Below are positions 1-10,349 of a stretch of DNA of 64,000 nucleotides, piece by piece. The position numbers and the translations under genes were made by a program. Position 1 is the first letter of the stretch, and each line of letters opens with the position of its first letter. Source of the DNA: JACKJK01 sp046159835 (GTDB lineage: Bacteria; Pseudomonadota; Alphaproteobacteria; Rhizobiales; Tepidamorphaceae); NCBI RefSeq assembly GCF_046159835.1, contig NZ_JBJXCY010000002.1, positions 1,313,159 through 1,377,158 on the forward strand, in the 5' to 3' direction. The notes beneath the pieces are model-generated. The model did no database searches. It saw nothing but the letters and a program-made list of their open reading frames with translations, and was not told the origin of the DNA.

Positions 1-94
1 GGAGGTCGAAAACCTCAATCCAGACCAGATGACACCGCGCGAAGCATTGGAATTCCTTTACCGGCTGAAGGAACTGCGCCAGAAACAGGGGTGA
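1..94 (+). CDS. mutS: DNA mismatch repair protein MutS, C-terminal end (partial)
   Basis: Only the last 30 codons lie in the window; the frame is open from base 2 and stops at TGA 92-94. The visible peptide includes DQMTPREALEFLYRLK, which is the usual last helix of MutS (the family ends in a 'tP..AL..Ly.LK' pattern). MutS recognises mismatches and clamps DNA in mismatch repair. The stop overlaps the next start (TGATG), which is consistent with a mutS-glnD order seen in many Rhizobiales. The call rests on this short tail plus context, so it is good but not certain. Confidence 0.75.
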   Translation, partial: EVENLNPDQMTPREALEFLYRLKELRQKQG

Positions 95-2886
95 TGTCGG
101 TCAAACAGGTCAAAGAATCAATGTCTCAGGACTATCTCGAAGGAACGCCCGAAAGCCGGGTTCAGGCTTTGCAGGACGCGCTCTTTGAACTCTGGGACGC
201 CGATTCCGACGATACCGCCAGCCGCGCCGCCGTGCTGGGCCATCTCAAGACCTACATGAAGGATGCTCGCGACAGCATCGAGCAGCGTCTGATCGACGAC
301 GGCAAGGGCAAGGCCTGCGCGCGGAGGCTCTCGGAGTTGCAGGACAATGTCCTCACCGCGCTGTACGAACTGGCCCTCAACCGGATTTACCGCGCCACCA
401 ATCCCTCCTCCGCCGAGCGCATCGCCATCATCGCCGTTGGTGGCTACGGGCGCGCCACCATGGCGCCCGGCTCCGACGTCGACCTGCTGTTCCTGCTTCC
501 CTACAAGCAGACCGCCTGGGGCGAGAGCATCGTCGAGTTCCTGCTCTACATGCTCTGGGACCTCGGCCTGAAGGTCGGCCACTCCACCCGCACGATCGAT
601 GACTGCGCCCGCCTCGCCAAGCAGGACATGACCATCCGCACCGCCATGCTGGATGCGCGCCTCATCACCGGTGACGAGGACCTCTATTCCGACCTGCGCG
701 AACGCTACGCCCACGAGTTCCAGCGCGGCGGCTCGCGCGATTTCATCGAGGCGAAGCTGCGCGAGCGCAACGATCGCCACAGCCGCGCCGGTGAATCGCG
801 CTACCTCGTCGAGCCGAACGTGAAGGACGGCAAGGGCGGCCTGCGCGACCTGAACACGCTTTTCTGGCTTGCGACCTATCACTACGGCGTCGATCGGCTC
901 GGTCCGCTGGTGGAACGCGGTGTGCTGACGCGCAGCGAAGTGCGCCTGTTCGACAAGTGCGAGGAATTCCTGTGGGCGGTGCGCTGCCACCTGCACTTCC
1001 TCACTGGGCGCGCCGAGGAGCGGCTGAGCTTCGACCTGCAACGGGCCATGGCCGAGCGGCTCGGCTATAACGACCATCCGGGCGTGAAGGACGTGGAGCG
1101 CTTCATGCGCCACTACTTCCTCGTCGCCAAGGATGTCGGCGACCTGACCCGCGTGCTGTGCGCGGCGCTGGAACTGGAACACGTGAAGTCGGCGAGCGTC
1201 ATGTCGATGGTGGTCGGGCGCTTCCGCCGCCGCAAGGCCGGTGCCGTGCCGGACATGCCGGGCTTCACCATCGAGGCCGACCGGCTGAACGTCGAGGACG
1301 ACGAGGTCTTCAAGCGCGATCCAGTCAACCTGCTGCGGCTGTTCCATGCCTCCGACAAGTACAATCTCGACTTCCACCCGGACGCGATCCGGCTGGCGCG
1401 GCGCTCGCTGAAGCTGATCGATTCCAAATTGCGCGAGGACGAGGAAGCCAACCGGCTGTTCCTCGATATCCTGACTTCGCGCAACGACCCGGAGCTGATC
1501 CTGCGCAAAATGAATGAAGCCGGCGTCCTCGGCCGCTTCATCCCGGATTTCGGCAAGATCGTCGCGTTGATGCAGTTCAACCTCTACCACCACTTCACGG
1601 TGGACGAGCACCTGATCCGATCGCTCGGCATCCTCGCGGCCATCGAGCAGGGCCGCATGAAGGACGACCACCCGCTGGCGAGCGAGCTGATCGGCACGCT
1701 GGAAAATCGCCGGCTGCTCTACGTCACAATGCTGCTGCACGACATCGCCAAGGGCCGCCCGGAGGATCACTCCACCGCCGGGGCGCGCATCGCGCGCAGG
1801 CTGTGCCCGCGCTTCGGCTTCTCGGCGGCGGAAACCGCAACCGTCGCCTGGCTGATCGAGAACCATCTCGTCATGTCCATGACGGCACAGTCGCGCGACC
1901 TGTCGGACGTGCGCACCATCGAGGATTTCGCAAGCCTCGTGCAGAGCCCGGAACGGCTGAAGCTCCTGTTGATTCTGACCGAGGCCGATATCGATGCCGT
2001 CGGCCCCGGTACATGGAACGACTGGAAGGCGGCCCTGCTGCGCCAGCTCTACATGGAGACCGAAACGGTCCTCACCGGCGGGCACACCCGCGTCGCCCGC
2101 ATCCGCCGGGTCGAGAGCGTCAAGGCGAGCCTGCGCGAGGCGCTCAGCGACTGGTCGCAGGAGAGGTTCGACGACTTCGCCGAGCGCCATTACCCGGCCT
2201 ACTGGCTGCGCACCTCCACCGAACGTCAGGTGGCGGACGCGGAATTCTTCGATTCCATCGATACCGAAGCCGACGCGCTCGCCTTCCGCACCGAGGTCGA
2301 CGATGTGAACGGCGTCACCGAACTCACCATCCTCGCGCCGGATCACCCGCGCCTGCTGTCGCTGCTGGCCGGTGCCTGTGCCGCGGCCTCCGCCGACATC
2401 GTCGACGCCCAGATCTTCACGACCACCGACGGCTTCGCGTTCGACACGATCCGCCTGCGTCGCGAGCCCGGCAACGATGCCGACGAATATGCCCGGGCCA
2501 ATCGCGTCGCCGACCATTTCCGCCGCGCCGTCACCGGCGAGCAGGGGATGGCACAGATCATTGCCGAGAAGGACAAGCCGCGCGGGCGCATCAAGGCGTT
2601 CGACCTCGCGCCGCACGTCACGATCTCCAACGACCTGTCGGATCGCTTCACCGTCATAGAGGTGTCCGGGATTGACAGGCCGGGCCTGCTTCACGCATTG
2701 ACCGCCACCCTGGCGCGGCTCAATCTCGATATCACGTCTGCACGCGTTGCCACGTTCGGCGAGCGCGCGGTCGATGTGTTCTACGTGACGGACCTGACCG
2801 GCCAGAAGATCACCAACACGAATCGCCAGGGCGCGATCCGTCGCCACCTGCTGGCGACCTTCGAGCCGGCGGCCAAGGCGGCCTGA
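94..2886 (+). CDS. glnD: Bifunctional [protein-PII] uridylyltransferase/uridylyl-removing enzyme GlnD
   Basis: GlnD senses glutamine and uridylylates or deuridylylates PII proteins (GlnB/GlnK), setting nitrogen status. The 930-residue length is normal for the family. In order there is a nucleotidyltransferase domain with GGYGR (about residue 116) and SDVDLLFL (about 127), an HD hydrolase domain with MLLHDIAKG (about 546), and two C-terminal ACT domains (about 734 and 852) for glutamine binding. All key residues of both activities are visible, so the enzyme should be bifunctional. The start is ATG 94, overlapping the mutS stop; GTG 91 is one codon upstream and ATG 121 is a possible alternative. 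murJ follows after 7 bases, suggesting co-transcription. Confidence 0.96.
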   Translation: MSVKQVKESMSQDYLEGTPESRVQALQDALFELWDADSDDTASRAAVLGHLKTYMKDARDSIEQRLIDDGKGKACARRLSELQDNVLTALYELALNRIYRATNPSSAERIAIIAVGGYGRATMAPGSDVDLLFLLPYKQTAWGESIVEFLLYMLWDLGLKVGHSTRTIDDCARLAKQDMTIRTAMLDARLITGDEDLYSDLRERYAHEFQRGGSRDFIEAKLRERNDRHSRAGESRYLVEPNVKDGKGGLRDLNTLFWLATYHYGVDRLGPLVERGVLTRSEVRLFDKCEEFLWAVRCHLHFLTGRAEERLSFDLQRAMAERLGYNDHPGVKDVERFMRHYFLVAKDVGDLTRVLCAALELEHVKSASVMSMVVGRFRRRKAGAVPDMPGFTIEADRLNVEDDEVFKRDPVNLLRLFHASDKYNLDFHPDAIRLARRSLKLIDSKLREDEEANRLFLDILTSRNDPELILRKMNEAGVLGRFIPDFGKIVALMQFNLYHHFTVDEHLIRSLGILAAIEQGRMKDDHPLASELIGTLENRRLLYVTMLLHDIAKGRPEDHSTAGARIARRLCPRFGFSAAETATVAWLIENHLVMSMTAQSRDLSDVRTIEDFASLVQSPERLKLLLILTEADIDAVGPGTWNDWKAALLRQLYMETETVLTGGHTRVARIRRVESVKASLREALSDWSQERFDDFAERHYPAYWLRTSTERQVADAEFFDSIDTEADALAFRTEVDDVNGVTELTILAPDHPRLLSLLAGACAAASADIVDAQIFTTTDGFAFDTIRLRREPGNDADEYARANRVADHFRRAVTGEQGMAQIIAEKDKPRGRIKAFDLAPHVTISNDLSDRFTVIEVSGIDRPGLLHALTATLARLNLDITSARVATFGERAVDVFYVTDLTGQKITNTNRQGAIRRHLLATFEPAAKAA

Positions 2887-2893
2887 CCAGACC

Positions 2894-4453
2894 ATGAGCC
2901 TTCTGCGCAACTTCGCAACCGTCGGCAGCGCGACGGCGTTCAGCCGTGTGCTCGGCTTCGGGCGTGACATGCTGATGGCGGCAGCGCTGGGCACCGGCGG
3001 CGTGGCGGATGCCTTCTTCGTGGCGTTCCGCTTCCCCAACCTGTTCCGGCGGCTGTTTGCCGAAGGCGCGTTCAACTCCGCCTTCATCCCGCTCTTTGCC
3101 CGCAAGCTGGAAGGCGAGGGCGACGAGCCCGCCCGCCTCTTTGCGCAGGACGTGCTGGCGGCGCTGCTGTTTGCGCTGCTGATCCTCACCGCGGTGGCGG
3201 AAATCGCCATGCCTGTGCTGATGTTCGTGATGGCGCCGGGCTTCTACACCGACCCGGAGAAGTTCGATCTCGCCGTCTGGCTGACGCGGATCTGCTTTCC
3301 CTACCTGCTGTTCGTGTCGCTGCTGGCCTTCGTGTCCGGCATCCTGAACGCCAAGGGCCGCTTCGCGGTGGCGGGCTTTGCCCCGGTGCTGCTCAACATC
3401 GTCTTCATCATCGCGCTGGCCGCGATCATCTATGCCGGCCACGCCGAAAGCCCCACCGCCGGCTATTGGCTCTCCGTCGCCGTCTTCGTCGGCGGCGTGC
3501 TGCAGCTCGTGGCCGTCCTGATCGAGCTGAAGCGGTCCGGCTGGGTGCTGGCGCTCAGGCGCCCGCGCTATACCGAAGGTGTCAAGCGCCTGTTGAAGCT
3601 GGCGGTCCCGGCGATCCTCGCCGGCGGCATCACCCAGATCAACATCGTGATCGGCACCATGATCGCATCCATGGCCGCCGGTGCCGTCTCCTACCTCTAT
3701 TATGCCGACCGCGTGTACCAGCTGCCGCTGGGCATCGTCGGCATCGCGATCGGCGTCGTTCTGCTGCCCGATCTTGCCCGCCGCCTGCGCTCCGGCGCGC
3801 TTGAAGCCGCCAGCGGCCAGCAGAACCGGGCGCTGGAATTCGCGATGATCCTGACCCTGCCGGCGGCAGGCGCGCTGTTCATCGCGGCAACGCCCATCAT
3901 CGCCGGGCTGTTCGAACGCGGCGCGTTCGATGCGGAAGCGACCGCGCGCACCGCGCCGGTGCTCGCCGCCTTCGCGCTGGGCCTGCCCGCCTTCGTGCTC
4001 ATCAAGGTGTTCCAGCCGGGTTTCTTTGCCCGCGAGGACACGAAGACGCCCATGTGGTTCGCGGCGATCAACGCCATCGTGAACATCGTCATCAGCCTCG
4101 CGCTGTTTCCGTGGCTGCAGCACATCGGCATCGCCATCGCCACCACCATCGGCGGCTGCATCAATGCCTGCCTGCTGGGTCTGACGCTCTACCGGCGCGG
4201 TCATTTCATCCCCGATCCGCGGCTGACGAAGAGGCTGGTCGGCGCGCTGGCGGCCACCGGGCTGATGGTTGCAGCCCTCATCATCGCCAGCGTCATTTTC
4301 GCCGTCTGGGTCGATGACACAGCATCCGCAGCCGGAAAACTGATCCACCTGGCCACCCTCGTGATCGTCGGGATGCTGGCCTATGTCGTGGCGATCTTCG
4401 CGCTCGGCGTCACCTCGCGCAGCGAGCTTGCAGGTTACATGCGCCGCCGCTGA
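2894..4453 (+). CDS. murJ: Lipid II flippase MurJ (MviN)
   Basis: This is a 519-residue polytopic inner-membrane protein of the MOP/MviN superfamily. MurJ moves lipid II across the cytoplasmic membrane for peptidoglycan synthesis. The N-terminus (FATVGSATAFSRVLGFGRD) is the family signature, and hydrophobic segments recur over the whole length, consistent with about 14 membrane spans. It starts 7 bases after glnD without an obvious Shine-Dalgarno sequence, so translation may be coupled. A terminator-like hairpin lies 45 bases after the stop. Confidence 0.96.
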   Translation: MSLLRNFATVGSATAFSRVLGFGRDMLMAAALGTGGVADAFFVAFRFPNLFRRLFAEGAFNSAFIPLFARKLEGEGDEPARLFAQDVLAALLFALLILTAVAEIAMPVLMFVMAPGFYTDPEKFDLAVWLTRICFPYLLFVSLLAFVSGILNAKGRFAVAGFAPVLLNIVFIIALAAIIYAGHAESPTAGYWLSVAVFVGGVLQLVAVLIELKRSGWVLALRRPRYTEGVKRLLKLAVPAILAGGITQINIVIGTMIASMAAGAVSYLYYADRVYQLPLGIVGIAIGVVLLPDLARRLRSGALEAASGQQNRALEFAMILTLPAAGALFIAATPIIAGLFERGAFDAEATARTAPVLAAFALGLPAFVLIKVFQPGFFAREDTKTPMWFAAINAIVNIVISLALFPWLQHIGIAIATTIGGCINACLLGLTLYRRGHFIPDPRLTKRLVGALAATGLMVAALIIASVIFAVWVDDTASAAGKLIHLATLVIVGMLAYVVAIFALGVTSRSELAGYMRRR

Positions 4454-4497
4454 ACTTGCGCAGGTCTGCCTGATCGGCCATAACCCCGGCGCCTTTT

Positions 4498-4523
4498 AAA
4501 AGCCGGGCAGCGCGCCCGGTTTT
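4498..4523 (+). terminator. Rho-independent terminator after murJ
   Basis: A 6-bp stem CCGGGC (4503-4508)/GCCCGG (4514-4519) has a 5-base loop. It is preceded by AAAA and followed by TTTT (4520-4523). The position, between murJ and trpS, suits the end of the mutS-glnD-murJ transcript. Confidence 0.6.
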
Positions 4524-4548
4524 CGCGAACCTCAGGGGACTGTTTTCA

Positions 4549-5583
4549 ATGTCCGCGTTCCAACAGCGTGTCTTCTCCGGCGTCCAGCCCACCGGCAACC
4601 TGCATCTGGGCAACTATCTCGGCGCGATTCAGAAATTCGTCGATCTGCAGGACAACTACGACTGCATGTATTGCGTTGTGGACATGCACGCGATCACGGT
4701 CTGGCAGGACCCCAACGAGCTGCGCGACAACATCCGCGAAGTGACGGCGGCATTCCTGGCGGCCGGCATCGACGCGAAGAAGCACATCGTCTTCAACCAG
4801 AGCCGCGTGCCGCAGCACGCCGAGCTTGCCTGGGTGTTCAACTGCGTGGCTCGCATGGGCTGGCTCAACCGCATGACCCAGTTCAAGGAAAAGGCCGGCA
4901 AGGACCGCGAGAACGCCTCCGTGGGCCTGTTCGCCTACCCGGCACTGATGGCCGCCGACATCCTCGTCTATCGTGGCACGCATGTTCCCGTTGGCGACGA
5001 CCAGAAGCAGCACCTGGAACTGGCGCGCGATATCGCGCAGAAGTTCAACAACGACTTCGCCGATTCCATCGCCGCGAACGGTCATGCGGACGGCTTCTTC
5101 CCGCTGCCCGAGCCGCTGATCACCGGTCCCGCCACCCGCGTCATGTCGCTGCGTGACGGGTCGAAGAAGATGTCGAAGTCGGACGCGTCCGACCTGTCGC
5201 GCATCAACCTGCGCGACGATGCCGAGCAGATCGCCGCCAAGATCCGCAAGGCGCGCACCGACCCCGAGCCGCTCCCCTCCGAGGCCAAGGGCCTGGAAGG
5301 CCGCCGCGAAGCCGACAATCTCGTCGGCATCTATGCAGCCTTGTCCGGTGATAGCCGCGACAAGGTGCTGAGCGAGTTTGGCGGCGGCCAGTTCTCGTCC
5401 TTCAAGCAGGCGCTTGCGGACCTGTGCATCGAGAAGCTCGCCCCGATCACCTCGGAAATGCGCCGCATGCAGGCCGACACCGCCTACATCGATTCGGTGC
5501 TGGAGGATGGTGGCGTGCGCGCCCGCGAACTGGCGCAGGGCACGATGGATCAGGTCAAGGACATCATCGGCTTGCTGCGTTGA
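4549..5583 (+). CDS. trpS: Tryptophan-tRNA ligase TrpS
   Basis: This is a class Ic aminoacyl-tRNA synthetase charging tRNA-Trp in the cytoplasm. The HIGH-type motif is PTGNLHLGNYLG (about residue 14) and the KMSKS loop is KKMSKSD (about 205). The length, 344 residues, is typical of bacterial TrpRS. ATG 4549 fits the family N-terminus (QQRVFSGVQPTGNLHLGNY). It is transcribed apart from murJ if the hairpin at 4498-4523 works. A universal stress protein gene follows on the same strand. Confidence 0.97.
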   Translation: MSAFQQRVFSGVQPTGNLHLGNYLGAIQKFVDLQDNYDCMYCVVDMHAITVWQDPNELRDNIREVTAAFLAAGIDAKKHIVFNQSRVPQHAELAWVFNCVARMGWLNRMTQFKEKAGKDRENASVGLFAYPALMAADILVYRGTHVPVGDDQKQHLELARDIAQKFNNDFADSIAANGHADGFFPLPEPLITGPATRVMSLRDGSKKMSKSDASDLSRINLRDDAEQIAAKIRKARTDPEPLPSEAKGLEGRREADNLVGIYAALSGDSRDKVLSEFGGGQFSSFKQALADLCIEKLAPITSEMRRMQADTAYIDSVLEDGGVRARELAQGTMDQVKDIIGLLR

Positions 5584-5644
5584 GCGTCGCCCGTCCCATC
5601 AAACCGCTTGTCGTCTTCCGCCGCCTTTGGCAGCATCGCGCACC

Positions 5645-6142
5645 ATGACAACATATCGCCGCCAGAGTCGCGAAGAGGGCCACAATCGGAAGTTTCTCGT
5701 CGTTATCGACGAGACGCCGGAATGCGAGCGCGCGGTGTTCTATGCCAGCCGCCGCGCCGAGCGCACCGGTGGCAAGCTGACGATGCTCTACGTCATCAAT
5801 CCGTCCGAATTCCAGCATTGGCTGGGCGTGGAGTCGATCATGCGCTCCGATGCCGAGCACGAGGCGCGCCGCGTGCTGGGTGACTATGCCGAGAAGCTGC
5901 GCGAGACGGTCGGCATCGAGCCGGAAGCGGTGATTCGCGAAGGTGTGCGCCCGGAAGAGGTGCGCGGCCTCATCGAGGAGGACAAGGATATCGCGATCCT
6001 CGTCCTTGCCGCCGGCCACGGCGGGGAGGGTCCCGGCCCGCTGGTCAGCGAGATTGCCGGGCGGTCTTCGGCGGAATTTCCGGTGCCGATCACCATCGTT
6101 CCCGGCACCTTGAGCGACGAAGACATCAACGCGCTCGCCTGA
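5645..6142 (+). CDS. Universal stress protein (UspA family)
   Basis: This 165-residue single-domain Usp has the expected layout: a beta strand then acidic loop FLVVIDETPECERAVFYA near residue 18, a middle LTMLYVINP strand, and a C-terminal VLAAG...SSAEFPVPITIVPG segment. The nucleotide-binding loop is less canonical (AAGHGGEGPG) than G-2x-G-9x-G(S/T), so ATP binding is uncertain. ATG 5645 is chosen because the frame upstream overlaps trpS in a different frame. It sits between trpS and nfuA, a conserved Rhizobiales arrangement. The exact role is unknown. Confidence 0.85.
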   Translation: MTTYRRQSREEGHNRKFLVVIDETPECERAVFYASRRAERTGGKLTMLYVINPSEFQHWLGVESIMRSDAEHEARRVLGDYAEKLRETVGIEPEAVIREGVRPEEVRGLIEEDKDIAILVLAAGHGGEGPGPLVSEIAGRSSAEFPVPITIVPGTLSDEDINALA

Positions 6143-6203
6143 GGGCTTGCGCATGTGCGCAATGCGCGCGCAGCCCTTGACCCGGTAGGCTGCGAACCAC
6201 AAA

Positions 6204-6232
6204 TTGGAATAGTTCAAAAAAGCCTCTATAAC
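6204..6232 (+). promoter_or_regulatory. nfuA promoter with overlapping candidate Irr box
   Basis: A -35-like TTGGAA (6204-6209) and a -10-like TATAAC (6227-6232) are separated by 17 bases, about 50 bases before the nfuA ATG. The -35 lies inside TTGGAATAGTTCAA (6204-6217), an imperfect palindrome of the form TTxGAA-N3-TTCxAA. This resembles the iron-control element bound by the haem-responsive regulator Irr in Rhizobiales. The promoter match is seen directly; the Irr assignment is inference from similarity to the consensus. Confidence 0.5.
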
Positions 6233-6280
6233 GATGTGCAGATGGCGGCTTGGCCGCCCCGACACGCGACAGGACACCTG

Positions 6281-6841
6281 ATGTTCATTCAGACCGAGAC
6301 GACGCCGAACCCGGCGACCCTGAAGTTCCTCCCCGGCCGCGCCGTGCTGCCCGGCGACACGCTGGACATGCGCTCCGCCGAGGATGCCGAGATTTCCCCG
6401 CTCGCCAGCGCGCTCTTTGCGGTCGATGGCGTTTCGGGTGTCTTCTACGGCGCGGACTTCATCGCCGTCACCAAGGACGAGCAGGTCGACTGGCAGTTCA
6501 TCAAGCCGGCGATCCTCGGCTCGATCATGGAACACTTCATGTCCGGCGGCCCGCTCTTGGCCGGCGAGCACGAAGAACAGGTCGGCGATGAGGAATTCTT
6601 CGACGAATCGGACACCCAGACCGTCGAGACCATCAAGGAACTGCTGGAAACCCGTGTGCGTCCTGCCGTTGCCCATGATGGCGGCGACATCGCCTTCCGC
6701 GGCTTCAAGGATGGCATCGTCTACCTGCACATGCGCGGCGCCTGCGCCGGTTGCCCCAGCTCCACCGCGACGCTGAAGAACGGCATCCAGAACCTGCTGC
6801 GCCACTTCCTTCCCGACGTCGAGGAAGTCCGCCCGGTCTGA
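6281..6841 (+). CDS. nfuA: Fe-S cluster carrier/scaffold protein, NfuA/NifU type
   Basis: This 186-residue protein delivers Fe-S clusters to apo-enzymes. An N-terminal Nfu domain starts MFIQTETTPNPATLKFLPG and a C-terminal NifU domain carries CAGC (about residues 154-157), the CxxC pair that binds a [4Fe-4S] cluster between two subunits. ATG 6281 matches the conserved family N-terminus; frame upstream of it has no homology. It is the first gene after a promoter with a possible Irr site, so iron control is plausible. miaB, downstream in the same gene block, encodes an Fe-S enzyme. Confidence 0.94.
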   Translation: MFIQTETTPNPATLKFLPGRAVLPGDTLDMRSAEDAEISPLASALFAVDGVSGVFYGADFIAVTKDEQVDWQFIKPAILGSIMEHFMSGGPLLAGEHEEQVGDEEFFDESDTQTVETIKELLETRVRPAVAHDGGDIAFRGFKDGIVYLHMRGACAGCPSSTATLKNGIQNLLRHFLPDVEEVRPV

Positions 6842-6885
6842 GGGGCGATTGCGCGCAGGCCTGCCGCGCGCTACTCCAGCGCGCG

Positions 6886-7533
6886 ATGCGCGTACTTTCC
6901 ATTGATACGACAGGCCCGGCCTGCTGCGCGGCGCTGGTGGAATTTTCCACCGGCGAAACCGTGCTCGGCAGCATTGTCGAGCCGATGCAGCGCGGCCATG
7001 CCGAGGCGCTGATACCGATGCTCGACCGGCTGGTGCCCGACAGGGCCAAGGCGCTCGGCCAGGTCGATCGCATCGCCGTCACCATCGGTCCCGGCTCCTT
7101 CACGGGCTTGCGCGTCGGCATTTCTGCGGCGCGCGGTCTGGCGCTGGCGCTTGGAAAGCCGGTCGTCGGTGTCACGGTGTTCGACTGCATTCGAGCATCA
7201 CTTCCCGCTGATGCCGGCCCGCTTGCCATCGCGCTGGATGCCAGGCGCAACGAAATCTACCTGCAGGCCTTCGATGTTCCCGGTCTCGATGCCGGGCCGC
7301 AGGTGCTCACCGTGGACGACGCCGCTGCGTTGCTTCCGCCGGACGTTGCAATCTTCGGGACCGCCGCGCCGTTGCTGGGCCGCGACCCCGGCATGGACGT
7401 GCTGCCGTGCGATCCCTTAGCGCTGGCGCGCGTCGGCGCGAGGCTCGACCCGGCGATCGCACCGCCCACCCCGCTCTATCTCCGTAAACCCGATGCCAAG
7501 CCACAAGCCCATGCAGCCGTCGCGCGCGCCTGA
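6886..7533 (+). CDS. tsaB: tRNA threonylcarbamoyladenosine biosynthesis protein TsaB (YeaZ)
   Basis: TsaB is the non-catalytic ASKHA-fold partner of TsaD in t6A37 synthesis on tRNAs reading ANN codons. The 215-residue protein begins MRVLSIDTTGPACCAAL, has PGSFTGLRVG (about residue 69, the family signature) and an ALDARRNEIYLQ strand. ATG 6886 gives the standard N-terminus. Its 3' end overlaps rimI by tens of bases, a common tsaB-rimI coupling. Confidence 0.93.
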   Translation: MRVLSIDTTGPACCAALVEFSTGETVLGSIVEPMQRGHAEALIPMLDRLVPDRAKALGQVDRIAVTIGPGSFTGLRVGISAARGLALALGKPVVGVTVFDCIRASLPADAGPLAIALDARRNEIYLQAFDVPGLDAGPQVLTVDDAAALLPPDVAIFGTAAPLLGRDPGMDVLPCDPLALARVGARLDPAIAPPTPLYLRKPDAKPQAHAAVARA

Positions 7534-7987
7534 GCTCTGCTGCAATCCGGTCGGTGAAAGCGCGGCTGCGGAAATCGCCGCGCTGCATCGCCGCGCCGAT
7601 CCACCCGGCTGGTCGCTGGATGCCTGGCGCGGCCAGCTGGCGCAGCCTGCGACCTGCTGCATCGGCGGCTGGCTCGATGGCACGCTGGTCGGGTTCGTCA
7701 CGCTGGGCATTGCCGCGGGCGAGGCGGAAGTGCTGATGATCGCCGTCGACCCGGCCCACCGCAATGCCGGTTTGGCGCGCAAACTCCTCCGCCACGCGCT
7801 CGAATTGGCGGCAGAACGCGGCGCGCAGACCTGTTTTCTGGAAGTGGCCGTCGACAACGCGCCTGCATGTGCGCTTTATGCGCGCTGCGGCTTCTCGCAG
7901 GTCGCGGTCCGCAAGGGCTACTATGCGCGCGGCAAGGGCGTGGTCGATGCGCTGGTCCTGGCAAGGCCGCTGACCCGCGCCGCGTGA
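7493..7987 (+). CDS. rimI: Ribosomal-protein-alanine N-acetyltransferase RimI (GNAT family)
   Basis: This is a 164-residue GNAT acetyltransferase; RimI acetylates the N-terminal alanine of ribosomal protein S18. The acetyl-CoA loop is visible as VDPAHRNAGLARKLL (about residue 85), followed by LEVAVDNAPACALYARCGF, the typical motif B region. ATG 7493 overlaps tsaB by 41 bases; ATG 7511 is an alternative that gives a 158-residue product and less overlap. Gene order (tsaB-rimI) supports RimI over other GNAT enzymes. Confidence 0.85.
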   Translation: MPSHKPMQPSRAPELCCNPVGESAAAEIAALHRRADPPGWSLDAWRGQLAQPATCCIGGWLDGTLVGFVTLGIAAGEAEVLMIAVDPAHRNAGLARKLLRHALELAAERGAQTCFLEVAVDNAPACALYARCGFSQVAVRKGYYARGKGVVDALVLARPLTRAA

Positions 7988-7997
7988 AGGGATCCGG

Positions 7998-8852
7998 ATG
8001 CAACTGGTCAAACTGTTTCTGACGCTGGTGGTGCTCGTGGTGGTCACGCCGCCGCTGATGCTCGTCCAGATCGTGTTGCTGGCCCTGCGCCTGCCGCTCG
8101 CGCGCTGGCTGCCGGTTGCCTATCATCGCCTCGTCTGCCGCCTGCTCGGCGTGCGCATCCAGATCGTCGGCGCACCCTCGACGCAACGCCCGCTGCTGCT
8201 GGCCTGCAATCACATCACCTGGCTGGACATTCCCGTCATCTCTGCCGTCGCGCCGGTCTCCTTCATCGCCAAGTCGGAGGTCAGCAAGTGGCCGGTGGTC
8301 GGCTGGCTGGCGAAACTGCAGCGCAGCGTCTTCGTGGTGCGCGAGCGCCGCGCGCAGACCGGCGAAGTGACCCGTCACATCGCAGACCGGCTCGACAAGG
8401 GCGACGCCATGGTGCTGTTCTGCGAGGGCACGACGGGCGACGGCAACCGCCTGCGCCCGTTCCGCTCCGCGCTTGTCGGCGCGGCGGAATCCCTCGTCGC
8501 CGACGGGCATGACCCGGCAGGCGTGAAGGTTCAGCCGATGGCGGTCGTCTACACCCACATCAACGGGTTGCCGCTTGGCCGCCAGCACCGCCCGCTCGTG
8601 GCGTGGTACGGCGACCAGCCGCTGGGGCCGCACGCGTGGAAGCTGCTGCGCGCCGGACCCGTCGATGTGACGGTTGCCTTTGGCGAGCCGATCACGGTCG
8701 AGGATGCCGCCAATCGCAAGGTGATGACGGCTGCGGCACAGGCTTCCGTCGGCGCGCTGTTTGCGCAGGCGCTGCATGGCCACCCGGCGCAGAACATCGC
8801 CACCGGCCCGGTCGACAGCGGCGAGCCGGAGATTGCCGAACCTGCGCAGTAG
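7998..8852 (+). CDS. plsC: 1-acyl-sn-glycerol-3-phosphate acyltransferase (PlsC family)
   Basis: This 284-residue membrane-associated acyltransferase makes phosphatidic acid from lysophosphatidic acid. A hydrophobic N-terminal anchor (about residues 5-35) precedes motif I NHITWLD (about 71, catalytic His/Asp) and motif III FCEGTTGDG (about 141). In rhizobia a close relative, OlsA, acylates lyso-ornithine lipid, and the sequence alone does not separate the two. It starts 10 bases after rimI and precedes miaB. No fur-family gene lies next to it. Confidence 0.88.
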   Translation: MQLVKLFLTLVVLVVVTPPLMLVQIVLLALRLPLARWLPVAYHRLVCRLLGVRIQIVGAPSTQRPLLLACNHITWLDIPVISAVAPVSFIAKSEVSKWPVVGWLAKLQRSVFVVRERRAQTGEVTRHIADRLDKGDAMVLFCEGTTGDGNRLRPFRSALVGAAESLVADGHDPAGVKVQPMAVVYTHINGLPLGRQHRPLVAWYGDQPLGPHAWKLLRAGPVDVTVAFGEPITVEDAANRKVMTAAAQASVGALFAQALHGHPAQNIATGPVDSGEPEIAEPAQ

Positions 8853-8893
8853 CCACGCGAGCCGACGCCTTCTCAAGCGCCCGCAAAACCGCT

Positions 8894-10327
<1,434 letters not shown>

Positions 10328-10349
10328 AGAAGGCTTGAGAAAGAGGCGC

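Noticed and set aside
118..3210. A 1,030-codon open frame on the minus strand opposite glnD
   Set aside because: It lies antisense to glnD, whose domains are unmistakable. The frame is open because of high third-position GC; the translation has no recognisable motifs.
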